From JAVVTR01 sp036653535 (GTDB taxonomy: Bacteria > Bacteroidota > Bacteroidia > Bacteroidales > P3): a stretch of DNA of 39,043 bases. The notes beneath the pieces are model-generated. The model had not been told where the DNA came from. It made no database searches and worked only from the letters and a program-made list of their open reading frames with translations. The position numbers and the translations under genes were made by a program. Location of the stretch: the NCBI GenBank assembly GCA_036653535.1, contig JAVVTR010000022.1:1-39043 (forward strand). Direction: 5' to 3'. Each line of letters begins with the position of its first letter. The stretch's first letter is position 1. Positions 22,701 to 31,685 of the stretch are shown in pieces.

Positions 22701-25434
22701 CTCTAAAAATTTCTTTGGTGGTACTCCTACGATAAGAAGTCCAATCTTCTGCATTAATTATAGTAGGATTATTGGTTTTATAATCTACATAAATTGTATA
22801 AGGAATACTGTAATTTTTAGCTGTGTTTTTGAAATAAAAATACAAACTATCTATTACTCGTGGTCCGCCCATTTGTTCTTTGGTGTACACACTTTGAGCA
22901 ATGGTTGAAGTCCAAGGATTTTTGCTCGATACCGTTTTATTCATCCAAAACGGTTGGGGTCCCGCAAAAATACTACGCCCCAAATTAGCAATCAATACTT
23001 GATGGTTTAAGTCTACACTTACAGAAGCTATAGAGGAATAACCACCTATGTTTTCGGGATTTTTATCACTAATCGCACGGACTTCAAAAATATAGGCCGA
23101 TAATTTTAAATTAGATGGGGTGGTAAAAGTAGGGGTATTTACCTGCGTGCTTATTTTTTCTGCATTTGGGGTTTGATCTTCATAATAAGTAACCTTCCAG
23201 TTATGAATGTTTGTTCCTAAATAGCCTCCATGGGAACCAGTTTGGCTTTGGGTCCAATCTATTTTTATAGCCTTGCCTTCTACTACCGTGGCACGTAAAG
23301 AATCCGGATTATTGGGAACACTATCTATCCCAATCCAATCACTAAACTTAGAATGTTGCACATAGGGTGTTTGTCCATAATCATTAAATGCGGTGAACCT
23401 AAAATAACATTTTTTCATCGCTGGCAATAATTCTATGGGCACTTCCATAAACATAGAATCTATAGCGCCCACTTTACGATCGTACAAGGTGTCGGTCTTA
23501 TATATTTTTGCGTACTTCGAGCTTATGGTCGTAGAGGAAACGGCCTGAACAATAACTCCATAATGATTACCTAAAGAGTCTCCAGAACATTCCACTGCCG
23601 GATTTTTCCATTTCAGTTTTACATTCGAGCTCCCATCCACCAGCGGGCTTACGGAAATCACTTTTAAGGTATCGGGATACCTATAAGCTGAATCTAAGGG
23701 CAAAAAGCTCACATCGTCTACATAAAACGAATATTTAAACCTTGCTCTAATTTCTATATCTACATGCGTGTTAGATAAAGCCTGCCAAGAAATATTTTTA
23801 TTTTTAGCGGGGAAAACGTGCCAAGTATGATCCCCTGCTGCAATAACCTCTGTGCCTCCTATTTTTTTCCCATTCACATAAACGGTAAGTTCCATGCCAG
23901 AGGGAAAGCCTTCGTTGCCCAAACGGTAATAAAACCCAAAACAGTAAGTTCCTCCTTTTTTTACAGGAAGATGATTAAACTTCAATACGGAATACTCATT
24001 ACCTGGATTAGGACAACGATAATAGGCATATTTTCCGGTTCTTGCATTAGAATCGGAACGATGCCATAAATATTGCGGATCTATAACAGCGTCTAAAGGT
24101 TCACTACTAACGGATCCATTAACATCCCCCTCTTCAAAGCCCATAAGATAAGGAACAACCACTCTATAACAATACGCCTTTCGACTCTCCTTTAAATTAC
24201 TCCATAAACCTTGTTGGTCTTTTATTCGTATCCCGTATTCATATACCCCCGGTGTTGCTTCTACATAGCTTATAGCAAAATTACTTCCCGGAGTAGGCGC
24301 ATCCATAGAGTCTATCCTTTGCCATTCCATAGAATTTGGTAAATGCTTACACAAATATAATTTAGACAAATTCTCCCTTTGGGTTTCTCCATTAAAATTT
24401 AATAAGGGCATTTTTCCGGTAATTTTTACTTTCAATGGATTTTCAGAATCCACCTCCAAGTCAAAATCTACGACCTCTCCCGGAGGGGTGTTTTTGGTAT
24501 AATAATGCAAAAAGAAAGCTTTTATGGATGGAATACTAAGGGTGGATATCGCTTGAGCCAAACCGGTATTTGTATCTATTTTATAAACAAAACGTTTAAT
24601 AGAAAGCATATTTCCATGTCCATTATTCCAATACAAAGATCCGTCTCTTGGATCAAAACATGCGGCTTCCGCCCCAATCAAAGAAGTACCGGAAGCTACT
24701 TTAGTATTTCCTATTTCCGTACATTCTCCTTTGGAACTAATCCTATAAAAAACATGATTAATATCTATACCATACAATACGCCCTGAGGGCTACACGCCA
24801 ACGCATTCAAAAATTTAGCAGGAGAACCGTTGTTCTTCAAGGTGTCTATAAAACTTATGTTCGTATCGGTAAGGCTCATACTATAAAAAAGATTGTCTTG
24901 CACTCCATATATTTGCTTATTTAGTGGATTATACGCCATAGTATTAGGAATAACCTCTTTACAGGCCACCCCTGTACCTATTCGTCTAATTTTCCCTTGT
25001 ATAGGATCTATGGCAAAATAATAAGCAGGGTATTCCGGATCTAATATATTCGTAGAGCTCATATCATAGCAAGTATAAACTATCCATTCCTCTCCGGTCC
25101 ATACGCCAGTTTTGATATATAAACGCGCCGTATCCGCCACAGGGAAACCCCATCCTTGCCCATAGCTCGACAAAAGGCCATTAAAAAAATAAGGATTAGG
25201 ATCTTTAGTATCTAATTTGAACCCAACCGCATTATTGCAATACATGGAAGTAATGGGAATATTACTGCTTGTTGTATTGGCAAGATATTCCAAATATCCC
25301 CCAAAACGAAGCAGTGGAGGGGCTTCTAATGGAACGGCGGTATTGTGATTCTGTGCACTTACGAAAGTAGCATTAAAACTGCTCAAAAAAATGAAGCTAA
25401 GACAAAGCCCCAAAAAAGAAAATCGTTTTTTCAT
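19765..25434 (-). CDS. Giant secreted multidomain protein with type IX secretion sorting domain
   Basis: A 1,889-residue exported protein with signal peptide at 1-27 (cleavage after FVSA/Q). Seen in order: a beta-propeller-like N-terminal region with repeated 'DPxxGxLYxxN/GIDxN' stretches (about 60-320); a jelly-roll adhesin-like domain beginning GFEEGDV near 431; fibronectin type III-like domains near 588, 705 and 1190; two carboxypeptidase-regulatory-like beta-sandwich domains starting IQGIVKSL (about 1013) and MQGKVVDRKQRPVVGAS (about 1105); a second jelly-roll adhesin-like domain from NFESYSNF near 1568; and a C-terminal type A sorting domain (about 1815-1889) with LYPNPSSNGIFYLDL and YPQGVYIFRL. 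The last directs export by the Por/T9SS system and attachment at the cell surface. No catalytic site was recognised, so an adhesin or matrix/host-protein binding role is most likely. A TPR-AraC regulator gene lies directly upstream. Confidence 0.88.
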   Translation of the reverse strand: MKKRFSFLGLCLSFIFLSSFNATFVSAQNHNTAVPLEAPPLLRFGGYLEYLANTTSSNIPITSMYCNNAVGFKLDTKDPNPYFFNGLLSSYGQGWGFPVADTARLYIKTGVWTGEEWIVYTCYDMSSTNILDPEYPAYYFAIDPIQGKIRRIGTGVACKEVIPNTMAYNPLNKQIYGVQDNLFYSMSLTDTNISFIDTLKNNGSPAKFLNALACSPQGVLYGIDINHVFYRISSKGECTEIGNTKVASGTSLIGAEAACFDPRDGSLYWNNGHGNMLSIKRFVYKIDTNTGLAQAISTLSIPSIKAFFLHYYTKNTPPGEVVDFDLEVDSENPLKVKITGKMPLLNFNGETQRENLSKLYLCKHLPNSMEWQRIDSMDAPTPGSNFAISYVEATPGVYEYGIRIKDQQGLWSNLKESRKAYCYRVVVPYLMGFEEGDVNGSVSSEPLDAVIDPQYLWHRSDSNARTGKYAYYRCPNPGNEYSVLKFNHLPVKKGGTYCFGFYYRLGNEGFPSGMELTVYVNGKKIGGTEVIAAGDHTWHVFPAKNKNISWQALSNTHVDIEIRARFKYSFYVDDVSFLPLDSAYRYPDTLKVISVSPLVDGSSNVKLKWKNPAVECSGDSLGNHYGVIVQAVSSTTISSKYAKIYKTDTLYDRKVGAIDSMFMEVPIELLPAMKKCYFRFTAFNDYGQTPYVQHSKFSDWIGIDSVPNNPDSLRATVVEGKAIKIDWTQSQTGSHGGYLGTNIHNWKVTYYEDQTPNAEKISTQVNTPTFTTPSNLKLSAYIFEVRAISDKNPENIGGYSSIASVSVDLNHQVLIANLGRSIFAGPQPFWMNKTVSSKNPWTSTIAQSVYTKEQMGGPRVIDSLYFYFKNTAKNYSIPYTIYVDYKTNNPTIINAEDWTSYRRSTTKEIFRDTLTVLKGIGLVAIPVRPFFYDGSSSLVFTIIRHYSFCEDQINTYANNDLDGNYTVGRWRQKDSDDDFNFDTIGDISDITPQKYATEYQPAMSIHEVGNFAEIQGIVKSLRSREILHGATISIVPLRAGSLDIKTSFLNDSISGTFSFNRLLGNIEYQVRISALGYADSSLTLSLSGGESQFLEIYLDDAQKIKMQGKVVDRKQRPVVGASVQIKGVEIKNVLSSEQGEFSFENIYGNTSYELNIEKESFQLYHTNIVVEKADTNVGSIILKYNPYSVFNVKAVKQDQNTLVTWTKPISGTHNEKWAYFCQDSSNQSFNISFATEIKAAVRFSPEDRKVKGVYGKGLKSVCVRLVEFTADYTLSVYQGSNAEEMLYTRHLGDKYTKGWYTINFPSLVALDSTKDIWISLSVKPGYDGYPMPLDEGPNVKEYSSMVYSDGDWLDIRQFNKNFNYNIAIKGVFADPSEVEAPFGYSIYRGNTYQEGQSIDPEQVADWTKLNAEAIFAEKWEDSAIERLPVGAYVYKVQADYGDTISPAAYSNFIYKDLFFKVKFLFTDTLQESILTLTNADGRAEHVYRKTSQEGEDIEMSPIWKGNYTLKAARPYYQPYVYSFSLGKDTVLNIPALVENITDPQITSTQIYNNECKMDYTYFGKESFYDNFESYSNFTLEAVGPFIFSKPVQKGSIKDVVYPNSTKPQSWIVFNPSKTNPVLSNSGNMMPMKGESKYLLAMYAVGQANNDYLIYPLASENGGNLSFCANGIGYGGVKEKMVVLYSSTNTDTNSFLPLHETSSLEVLPAWKEYAFIVPQGAKYIAIRYISQDLFGLMIDKFSFSSNTQGRAQSFDIYLDGNKISKVAASNLSYTFKGLSVGKHKVGIRAIFNTGSSNLIEKEIDFLSSEKTHNLLQEIRLYPNPSSNGIFYLDLPQALELQVLNIQGSVMENFGLISGLQEINLSKYPQGVYIFRLIDQENTYRFKAIKR

Positions 25435-25595
25435 AGTCCAAAAAATTTATGTATTTATAATAAAAACAGGGGGCAAAAACAGGGGAACCAGCACAGGAAA
25501 TTTGAAATAATATTTTTACTTTGAATCGTAAAAATAAAGGAAAGAAGAATATAAATACATAAAAAAAAGAAAATCTTTGTCTAAATTGATCAATT

Positions 25596-25603
25596 CAAAC
25601 ATA
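25596..25603 (-). promoter_or_regulatory. Putative -7 box for the giant T9SS protein gene
   Basis: TATGTTTG on the minus strand fits TAnnTTTG; start near 25589, leader about 155 bases. It suggests independent transcription from the upstream regulator gene. Confidence 0.3.
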
Positions 25604-25650
25604 GTTGATAGCCAAGCTAAAAAAGAACACACAAACAATATAAAATAGCT

Positions 25651-27435
25651 TTATAATGATTTTAAGGCATTATCTTTTGATATTTTTCTATATTGGGATG
25701 GAGTAATACCTACTTGCTTCTTAAAAACAGGATTAAAACTCGTTCTGTTTTTAAATCCAACTTCTTGGGCAATATATTCTATGGTGTAATTCCAATAACG
25801 TTGGTCGTCTAAGTATTTACAAGCCTGTTTTACTCTATATTCATTTAAAAGAGAAGTAAAACTCATACTGAAATTTTCATTAATAATTTGAGACACATAG
25901 GTAATGTTGGATTTCAATTCTTTAACTAATTTTTCCATATTAAAATCCGAATTGTAAATTTGTGGATCATGTTCCATTATTTCATAAATACGTTTCGTTA
26001 AATTTGCCTTTTGCTCGTTTTGAAGAGGGGAATTTGCGTAACGGGAAGCCAATTCGGGCTGTACGGATTTCATCCAGGATATGGATGTTTTTAATGTTTT
26101 ATCTTCACTTTCTTGCATGATTTTTCGTAATATTCTATTGGATTGCTCTTGGGCCATCAATTCTTTGTTTTTGATATAAAATTTACGATTGTTCTGAGCT
26201 AATTTTTTTCTTTGCGACCATACGATAAATAAAAGAGAAAAAAACAGAAACATAGTGGAAATAAAAATGATAACCCGTCGCTGTGCTACTACTAATCGAT
26301 GTTCTTTTTGTTGTTTCTCTTGAAGTTTTTCTATTTCTGTTTTATTTTTGTGTAAAATTAAATTGTACTCCATATCTCTTATAGTAGCATATTGCTGGGT
26401 TTTCTGTAAACTATCATTTAACCGCAAATACTCCCCAATAGCCTTAAGATAAGCTTCCTTTTTATTGAGAATGGAATAGATTTCCGACAATTGCTTGTAA
26501 TTTACCGTTAATAAAGTCAAGTGGTCGCTCTTTACGGCATAATAGTTGCTTTTCTCTAAATTTACTATGGCAGAATCGTATCTATTTGCATCTTTATAAG
26601 CCTGTGCTATATAGAAATAGCTATCCGCTAATATTTCGTTTTTTGTTATACTACTTTCTATATACCAAAGTGTTTTTTTTGCAAAATAAATAGAAGAATC
26701 ATAAATTCCCATTTTTCTACAATAAAAAGATTTAGCCAAATTATAGCTATAAGCAACGGAAGGATAACAGTATAAATTAGGTAAAGAAGTGAAATAAATA
26801 CATTTCTTTACATTTTCCAAATTCCCTAACTCTATAACACAAAACGCAAGATTGTTTAATACAATCCCTGCTTTTTTATATTGCTTTTGAGCATAAAAAT
26901 AAGCAAACACTTTTTGTAATAAAGAATATGCCCTGGTATTGTCTCCAAATTTGCCATATAAAATAGCCATATTGTTGTAAACCGACATTTTTTTATCTTC
27001 TTTACCATATTTACTATAAATATCTATAGCCCAAAGAAAACTCTTTAATGCTTGTACATAATCCTTGTGTACACAATATATAACCCCTAAACGATTAGAA
27101 GCAGTGGCACAAAGCAATTGATCCTCTTCTAACATATCGGGGCGATAGCATCCATTAATTAAATTAAAACATATAAAGGCAGAATCCGACTGTTCGGCCG
27201 AGAAATAAGCCAAACCTTTATCCAAAAGAAGCTGTAGGGGCATTTTAGCAAATTTTTCATAAATTAACACGTGCTTATTCCCTAAATTGGATTCTTGTTT
27301 GTATTTATAATTATCCTTTTCTGTGGAACCATTATAGAAACCATAAACTTTTACATATCCTAAAAAAAAGAAAAGAAAAACGAGGAAAAATTTAAACGAT
27401 AAATAACAGCAAAAAGAGAAGGGTGTTTTTTCCAT
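25651..27435 (-). CDS. Membrane-anchored TPR sensor with AraC-type DNA-binding domain
   Basis: From the ATG at 27435 the protein is 594 residues: a signal/anchor (SFKFFLVFLFFFLGYVKVYG, about 13-32), an extracytoplasmic series of TPR helices (for example SNRLGVIYCVHKDYVQALKSFLWA), a transmembrane segment VIIFISTMFLFFSLLFIVW at about 386-404, a short coiled linker, and a C-terminal AraC/XylS helix-turn-helix region with IEYIAQEVGFKNRTSFNPVFKK and GITPSQYRK. This layout is common in Bacteroidota for regulators that sense outside and bind DNA inside. The frame is open to 27567, with ATGs at 27534, 27510 and 27501; I prefer 27435 because it gives the best signal peptide. It sits directly upstream of the giant T9SS protein gene in the same direction, so it may regulate it. 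The ligand is unknown. Confidence 0.85.
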   Translation of the reverse strand: MEKTPFSFCCYLSFKFFLVFLFFFLGYVKVYGFYNGSTEKDNYKYKQESNLGNKHVLIYEKFAKMPLQLLLDKGLAYFSAEQSDSAFICFNLINGCYRPDMLEEDQLLCATASNRLGVIYCVHKDYVQALKSFLWAIDIYSKYGKEDKKMSVYNNMAILYGKFGDNTRAYSLLQKVFAYFYAQKQYKKAGIVLNNLAFCVIELGNLENVKKCIYFTSLPNLYCYPSVAYSYNLAKSFYCRKMGIYDSSIYFAKKTLWYIESSITKNEILADSYFYIAQAYKDANRYDSAIVNLEKSNYYAVKSDHLTLLTVNYKQLSEIYSILNKKEAYLKAIGEYLRLNDSLQKTQQYATIRDMEYNLILHKNKTEIEKLQEKQQKEHRLVVAQRRVIIFISTMFLFFSLLFIVWSQRKKLAQNNRKFYIKNKELMAQEQSNRILRKIMQESEDKTLKTSISWMKSVQPELASRYANSPLQNEQKANLTKRIYEIMEHDPQIYNSDFNMEKLVKELKSNITYVSQIINENFSMSFTSLLNEYRVKQACKYLDDQRYWNYTIEYIAQEVGFKNRTSFNPVFKKQVGITPSQYRKISKDNALKSL

Positions 27436-27644
27436 GCAAGCACTACTATAGGCAAGAATATTTTTACGAAATTTAGGGTAGACTATTTTTATATATTTCA
27501 TTTTAAACATATTAATTTTATAACACCTTTGCATACAAAATACAAAAAAAAATAAAACAATCAACAAATCACCTCATCCTACCTTATCCTTTTTCACCCC
27601 CTATCTAATTTTGAAAATACTTCTCTATTATCCGTGAAAATACT

Positions 27645-27652
27645 TATATTTG
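27645..27652 (+). promoter_or_regulatory. Putative -7 box for sodB
   Basis: TATATTTG matches TAnnTTTG, start near 27659, leader about 100 bases before the sodB ATG. No clear -33 TTTG at the usual spacing. Confidence 0.45.
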
Positions 27653-27760
27653 CCTACCTTTTGTTAAGAAGTTTTCTAAACAGGGGCCATGTTTGCTTAA
27701 AACTATATTATGGCGCTTTTAGAAGCGGTCTTAATTTATAAATTTTAAAATTTAGTAAAG

Positions 27761-28339
27761 ATGAAAACTTTTGAATTACCCCCACTTCCTTTTAAGGAAA
27801 ACGCATTAGAACCTTATATTTCTGCACAGACTTTGAGTTTCCATTATGGGAAACACCACAAAACCTATGTAGATAATTTAAACAAACTCAAGCAAGGTAC
27901 CCCCTTGGAAGAAGCCGGTTTAGAGGATATTATAATAAATGCCGAAGGCGGTCTTTTCAACAATGCGGCCCAAGTTTGGAATCACACTTTTTATTGGAAC
28001 TGCCTTTGTGCCAATGGAGGTGGTGAACCTACAGGACAATTAGCCAAAGATTTAGCCACTAAATTTGGTTCTTTTGAACAGTTTAAAACCGCTTTTTCCA
28101 CTGCAGCCACTTCCTTATTTGGTTCGGGTTGGGTTTGGTTGGTAGATAGCGACGAAGCAGGTTTGGAAATTATAGCCAAACCAAATGCCGGCAATCCATT
28201 AACAGAAAACAAAGAACCTTTAATGGTGATAGACGTTTGGGAGCACGCTTATTATTTAGATAAACAAAATCGAAGAGCAGACTACATAGCCGACTTTTGG
28301 AAAATTATAAACTGGAGAGCAGTCGAAGAACGCTACTAA
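27761..28339 (+). CDS. sodB: Superoxide dismutase (Fe/Mn family)
   Basis: Dismutates superoxide to oxygen and hydrogen peroxide, protecting the anaerobe's iron-sulfur enzymes; cytoplasmic, no signal peptide. The 192-residue protein has all metal ligands of the Fe/Mn family: H28 (FHYGKHH), H75 (WNHTFYW), D158 and H162 (DVWEHAYY). The segments GLFNNAAQ and FGSGWVWLV are also conserved. The choice between iron, manganese or cambialistic use cannot be settled by reading alone; the AAQVWNHTFYWNCL context is seen in iron-type enzymes. It is followed 19 bases later by aroK on the same strand and probably shares its transcript. Confidence 0.96.
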   Translation: MKTFELPPLPFKENALEPYISAQTLSFHYGKHHKTYVDNLNKLKQGTPLEEAGLEDIIINAEGGLFNNAAQVWNHTFYWNCLCANGGGEPTGQLAKDLATKFGSFEQFKTAFSTAATSLFGSGWVWLVDSDEAGLEIIAKPNAGNPLTENKEPLMVIDVWEHAYYLDKQNRRADYIADFWKIINWRAVEERY

Positions 28340-28358
28340 AACGTAGTTTTTTACAAAC

Positions 28359-28883
28359 ATGTTTGCAAAAAATAAAATTTTTCTCATAGGATTTATGGGA
28401 AGTGGGAAAACTATTATTGGTAAAGAATTGGCCAGCATCTTCGACCTACCGCTATACGATACAGATTTAATGATTGAGCAACTATCTCATTGTAGTGTAG
28501 TTAGCTACTTTAAAAAATTTGGGGAAGCAAAATTTAGAGCATTAGAAACGCAGGTATTATATTCTTTAGAAGAAAAAAACGGAATTGTAGTCACAGGAGG
28601 AGGATTACCTTGCCACCACCAGCACATAGAATGGATGAAAACAAAGGGAAAGGTAGTCTATCTCCAAACAGAGGTTTCTCTATTGTATCAACGCTTAAAC
28701 CGAAACTCTGAGCAAAAAAAAAGGCCGCTCCTCTGTGACTTATCTCCTGTGGAATTGAAGATATATATTCAAGAAACTTTAAAACAACGCGAGCCTTTCT
28801 ATCTCCGTGCCGACCTCGTTTTTCAGCCTCTTCTTCACACAACAGAAGATTTGGCCCGTTTATTAACCCCCTTTGCGAAATAG
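28359..28883 (+). CDS. aroK: Shikimate kinase
   Basis: Phosphorylates shikimate with ATP in the aromatic (chorismate) pathway. The 174-residue protein has the P-loop GFMGSGKT at 11-18, the shikimate-binding DTD near 36-38, FRALE (R binding shikimate) near 58-62, the GGG motif (VVTGGGLPC) near 77-85, the lid arginine in KKRPLL, and REPFYLRAD near the C-terminus. Length is standard. It shares a pathway with the DAHP synthase/chorismate mutase gene at 34055-35173, though they are not in one operon. It converges on rlmD with only 14 bases between the stop codons. Confidence 0.95.
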   Translation: MFAKNKIFLIGFMGSGKTIIGKELASIFDLPLYDTDLMIEQLSHCSVVSYFKKFGEAKFRALETQVLYSLEEKNGIVVTGGGLPCHHQHIEWMKTKGKVVYLQTEVSLLYQRLNRNSEQKKRPLLCDLSPVELKIYIQETLKQREPFYLRADLVFQPLLHTTEDLARLLTPFAK

Positions 28884-28897
28884 AAAAGAAAAGATTT

Positions 28898-30385
28898 TTA
28901 TTCCTTGGCCATCTCACGCCGATGTAGCAAAACCACACTTTCTACATGAGAAGTATGAGGAAACATATCAACCGCCTGTAATTTTTCCACCGAATACCAA
29001 GTATCTAACCTTTGAATATCTCTTGCTTGCGTAGCAGAATTACAACTTATATACACTATTCGCGAAGGACAAGGTCTCCCAAAAGAATTTCCCTCTCCTA
29101 AATTATTGCATAATAATTGATCTATCACTTTTTCGTGCATACCCTCTCGTGGAGGATCTGTAATTACCACCTCAGGGAAACCTTCTTTCTGCATAAACTC
29201 CGTAGTCAATACCTTGGCCATATCGCCAGCAAAAAAATAAGCATTATTTATTTGATTTTCCTTAGCATTAATTTTCGCATCCTTAATAGCCTCTTCCACA
29301 TACTCAATTCCTACTACTTTTTTTACCGAATTCGCCACGTAATTAGCAATGGTACCAGTTCCCGTATAGAGATCATAGACAATATCTTCCGAACGTAAAT
29401 CGGCCATATCTACCGCCAATTTATAGAGACGCTGAGCTTGCTCGGTATTAGTTTGATAAAAAGACTTGGGTCCCACCCGAAATTGCAAGCTCTTTTTATC
29501 GTTTAGATAAGATGGCATTTCCATAATAATAAAAGGCTTTCCATCATACACTTGCACTTCTAAATCCGCTATACTATCATTTACTTTTGTATTTATCACA
29601 TACATTAAAGAAGCAATGCAAGGAAAGGCAAGTTTTAAAGCCTCTAAAAGCCCCTTAAAATCCTCTATTATAGGGGAACCCACCACCAACACCACCATAA
29701 ATACCCCATCGGCCGTATTCCTTATAATTACATTTCTCAACAAGCCTTTTCCCTGCCGTATATCATAAAAAGAAAGACCATTTTTTTGAGCATACGACTT
29801 TATAAATAAGCGTATTTCATTAGAAGGTTCCGGTTGTAGATAACATTTTTTTAAATCCAAGACCTTATCGAATTTCCCAGCCAAATGAAAGCCTAAGCCC
29901 TGTAAGTCGGAGTCTGTATAATTTTCGCTTTCCGTAATTTCTGAATTATCTAACCATCTTTTGGTAGAAAAGGTAAATTCTAATTTATTTCTGTAATACC
30001 TGTTTTGAGGAGAACCTAAAATAGGTTCACTCGGTGGTAAACTTAGCTTTCCTATTCTCTCTAAATGGTCCCTTACTTGCTTTTGTTTCTGATTCAGTTG
30101 TTCTTCATAAACCAAATGCTGCCATTTGCATCCGCCACATAAGCCAAAATGTGTACAAAAAGGATCTTGCCGAAAAGGAGAAGCTTTAAGCAATCGCAAT
30201 ATCCTACCAGTCATATAATTATGCTTCGACCGCAAAATTTCTATATCCGCTACATCGCCCGGAGCCGCATAGGGCACAAAAAGCACTTTCTCTTCAATTT
30301 TAGCAATAGCATTCCCCTCCGCAGCAGCCTCCAAAATAGGCACGTTTTCCACTATACGATTGGGCTTTCTTTCGGCTTTTCTCAT
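28898..30385 (-). CDS. rlmD: 23S rRNA (uracil-5)-methyltransferase, RlmD/RumA family
   Basis: Makes 5-methyluridine in 23S rRNA using SAM. The 495-residue protein has an N-terminal TRAM domain (about 10-65), the iron-sulfur cysteines C77, C83 and C86 (FCTHFGLCGGC) with a fourth near residue 180 (KKCYLQPE), the SAM motif YDLYTGTGTIANYVA near 340, VITDPPREGMH near 413 and the catalytic-cysteine motif YISCNSAT near 450. Bacteroidota proteins of this family are commonly labelled RlmD, but the exact target uridine (or tRNA, as for TrmA-type relatives) is inferred. It is the third gene after pyrE and the SRPBCC gene on the minus strand, 63 bases after the latter. Confidence 0.93.
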   Translation of the reverse strand: MRKAERKPNRIVENVPILEAAAEGNAIAKIEEKVLFVPYAAPGDVADIEILRSKHNYMTGRILRLLKASPFRQDPFCTHFGLCGGCKWQHLVYEEQLNQKQKQVRDHLERIGKLSLPPSEPILGSPQNRYYRNKLEFTFSTKRWLDNSEITESENYTDSDLQGLGFHLAGKFDKVLDLKKCYLQPEPSNEIRLFIKSYAQKNGLSFYDIRQGKGLLRNVIIRNTADGVFMVVLVVGSPIIEDFKGLLEALKLAFPCIASLMYVINTKVNDSIADLEVQVYDGKPFIIMEMPSYLNDKKSLQFRVGPKSFYQTNTEQAQRLYKLAVDMADLRSEDIVYDLYTGTGTIANYVANSVKKVVGIEYVEEAIKDAKINAKENQINNAYFFAGDMAKVLTTEFMQKEGFPEVVITDPPREGMHEKVIDQLLCNNLGEGNSFGRPCPSRIVYISCNSATQARDIQRLDTWYSVEKLQAVDMFPHTSHVESVVLLHRREMAKE

Positions 30386-30448
30386 ATTTATTCTTTATTC
30401 GAAATTTTAGAATTTACCACTTCTAATCTATATAAGTCTGTACCAGTT

Positions 30449-30865
30449 CTATACAAGCTCCGCCTCAGAAATAGTTTTAAGATGATTATTCAGCTCGTTT
30501 ACAAAAGTATCTAAAGGTTTTTTTGCCATAGAGGCCATAAACGGATTTAGCTCTGCCCCTATCGTTATTATCGAAGTGCAAGCATTGGTTTCTATAGGAT
30601 CAAAAGCAAAGTGCAGCGTAAAAGCAAAAGAAGAAGCATTTTTATCAGAAACTATATGCACGTATAAAGGTTCTTCTTTTTCGGCTATGGTCATGGAAAT
30701 TTTTAGCATATTAACTATTTCAAAAGAACAGCTATTTTCTGTAGCCTTCCAATTTTGAACCTGTGCTGGCATCAAAGAACCCAAATTACTAAAATTACTC
30801 ACCTTCCTATAAACTACTTCTGCTGGTACGTTTATGTTTATTTTCGTGCTTTCTATCGTCATCAT
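30449..30865 (-). CDS. SRPBCC-superfamily small protein
   Basis: A 138-residue protein with the N-terminal pattern of the START/Bet v1-like SRPBCC fold: an initial strand ESTKININVPAEVVYRKVSNFSNLGSLMP, a central beta sheet, and a C-terminal amphipathic helix (MASMAKKPLDTFVNELNNHLKTI quoted only in part by position 105-130) that normally caps a hydrophobic ligand cavity. It has no signal peptide. Its start (ATG at 30865, with a second ATG one codon later) is one base after the pyrE stop, so it is co-transcribed and probably translationally coupled with pyrE. The ligand and role are unknown. Confidence 0.8.
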   Translation of the reverse strand: MMTIESTKININVPAEVVYRKVSNFSNLGSLMPAQVQNWKATENSCSFEIVNMLKISMTIAEKEEPLYVHIVSDKNASSFAFTLHFAFDPIETNACTSIITIGAELNPFMASMAKKPLDTFVNELNNHLKTISEAELV

Positions 30866-30866
30866 T

Positions 30867-31529
30867 TTACTTTTCCTCTTTAATTTTTTCTTCCGACCAC
30901 TTTTCTGGATCTATTCTCCAATTTTTTAACGAATTTAATTCCATTTCGTTAAGTATCTCTAATCCTGCAGCACAATGTAACATATCGTCGTAATTCGTAA
31001 GAGTATAAAGAGGAATTTTCGCTTGTTCAAAATTAGAGTGAGCCACCTCTAAATCGTAGGTAAAAATAGCAAGCATAGCCTTTACCTCACAGCCGGCTTT
31101 TTTTAAAGCATCTACTACCTGTAAGCTGCTTTTCCCTGTAGAGATAAGGTCTTCCACTACTACTACGGCCTTTCCGGATTCAATTTTCCCCTCTATTTGA
31201 TTCGTTAATCCATGGGTTTTAGGTTCTGACCGAACGTATATAAACGGCAAACCCAACTCTTGTGCCACCAAAGCACCCTGAGCTATTCCACCGGTTGCAA
31301 CTCCAGCAATCGCATCCACAGGTCCAACGTTCTCTTCTACTATTTTTACAAATTCCTGACGAATAAAAGTGCGAACTACCGGATAAGATAATGTAATACG
31401 ATTATCGCAATAAATAGGAGATTTCCTTCCCGATGCCCACGTAAAAGGATTTTTATCATTCAATTTAACGGCACGAATTTGAAGTAAAAACTTCGCCATT
31501 TCCACAGAAACACTTTGATTATCTCTCAT
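30867..31529 (-). CDS. pyrE: Orotate phosphoribosyltransferase
   Basis: Joins orotate to PRPP to make orotidine 5'-monophosphate in pyrimidine synthesis. From the ATG at 31529 the protein is 220 residues (MRDNQSVSVEMAKFLLQIRAVKL); an in-frame TTG at 31541 is less likely. NPFTWASGRKSPIYCDNR near 30-47 and the PRPP-binding VVVVEDLISTGKSS near 120-133 are diagnostic, and YVRSEPKTHG carries the catalytic loop, with a threonine-histidine where many enzymes have a lysine-rich KxHG segment. It leads the minus-strand set pyrE-SRPBCC-rlmD. Confidence 0.95.
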   Translation of the reverse strand: MRDNQSVSVEMAKFLLQIRAVKLNDKNPFTWASGRKSPIYCDNRITLSYPVVRTFIRQEFVKIVEENVGPVDAIAGVATGGIAQGALVAQELGLPFIYVRSEPKTHGLTNQIEGKIESGKAVVVVEDLISTGKSSLQVVDALKKAGCEVKAMLAIFTYDLEVAHSNFEQAKIPLYTLTNYDDMLHCAAGLEILNEMELNSLKNWRIDPEKWSEEKIKEEK

Positions 31530-31685
31530 AAAAGGATACAATTATTAATTAATAACACTATCATTATTTCTTAATATATTTATTACAAAAACAATATAAT
31601 AAGCATATTAAGCAAAATTCCAAACCTCTATATTTTTTGTAAAGATACAAAAAGCGTGGAAAACACCAATTAAGCCATTATTCCT

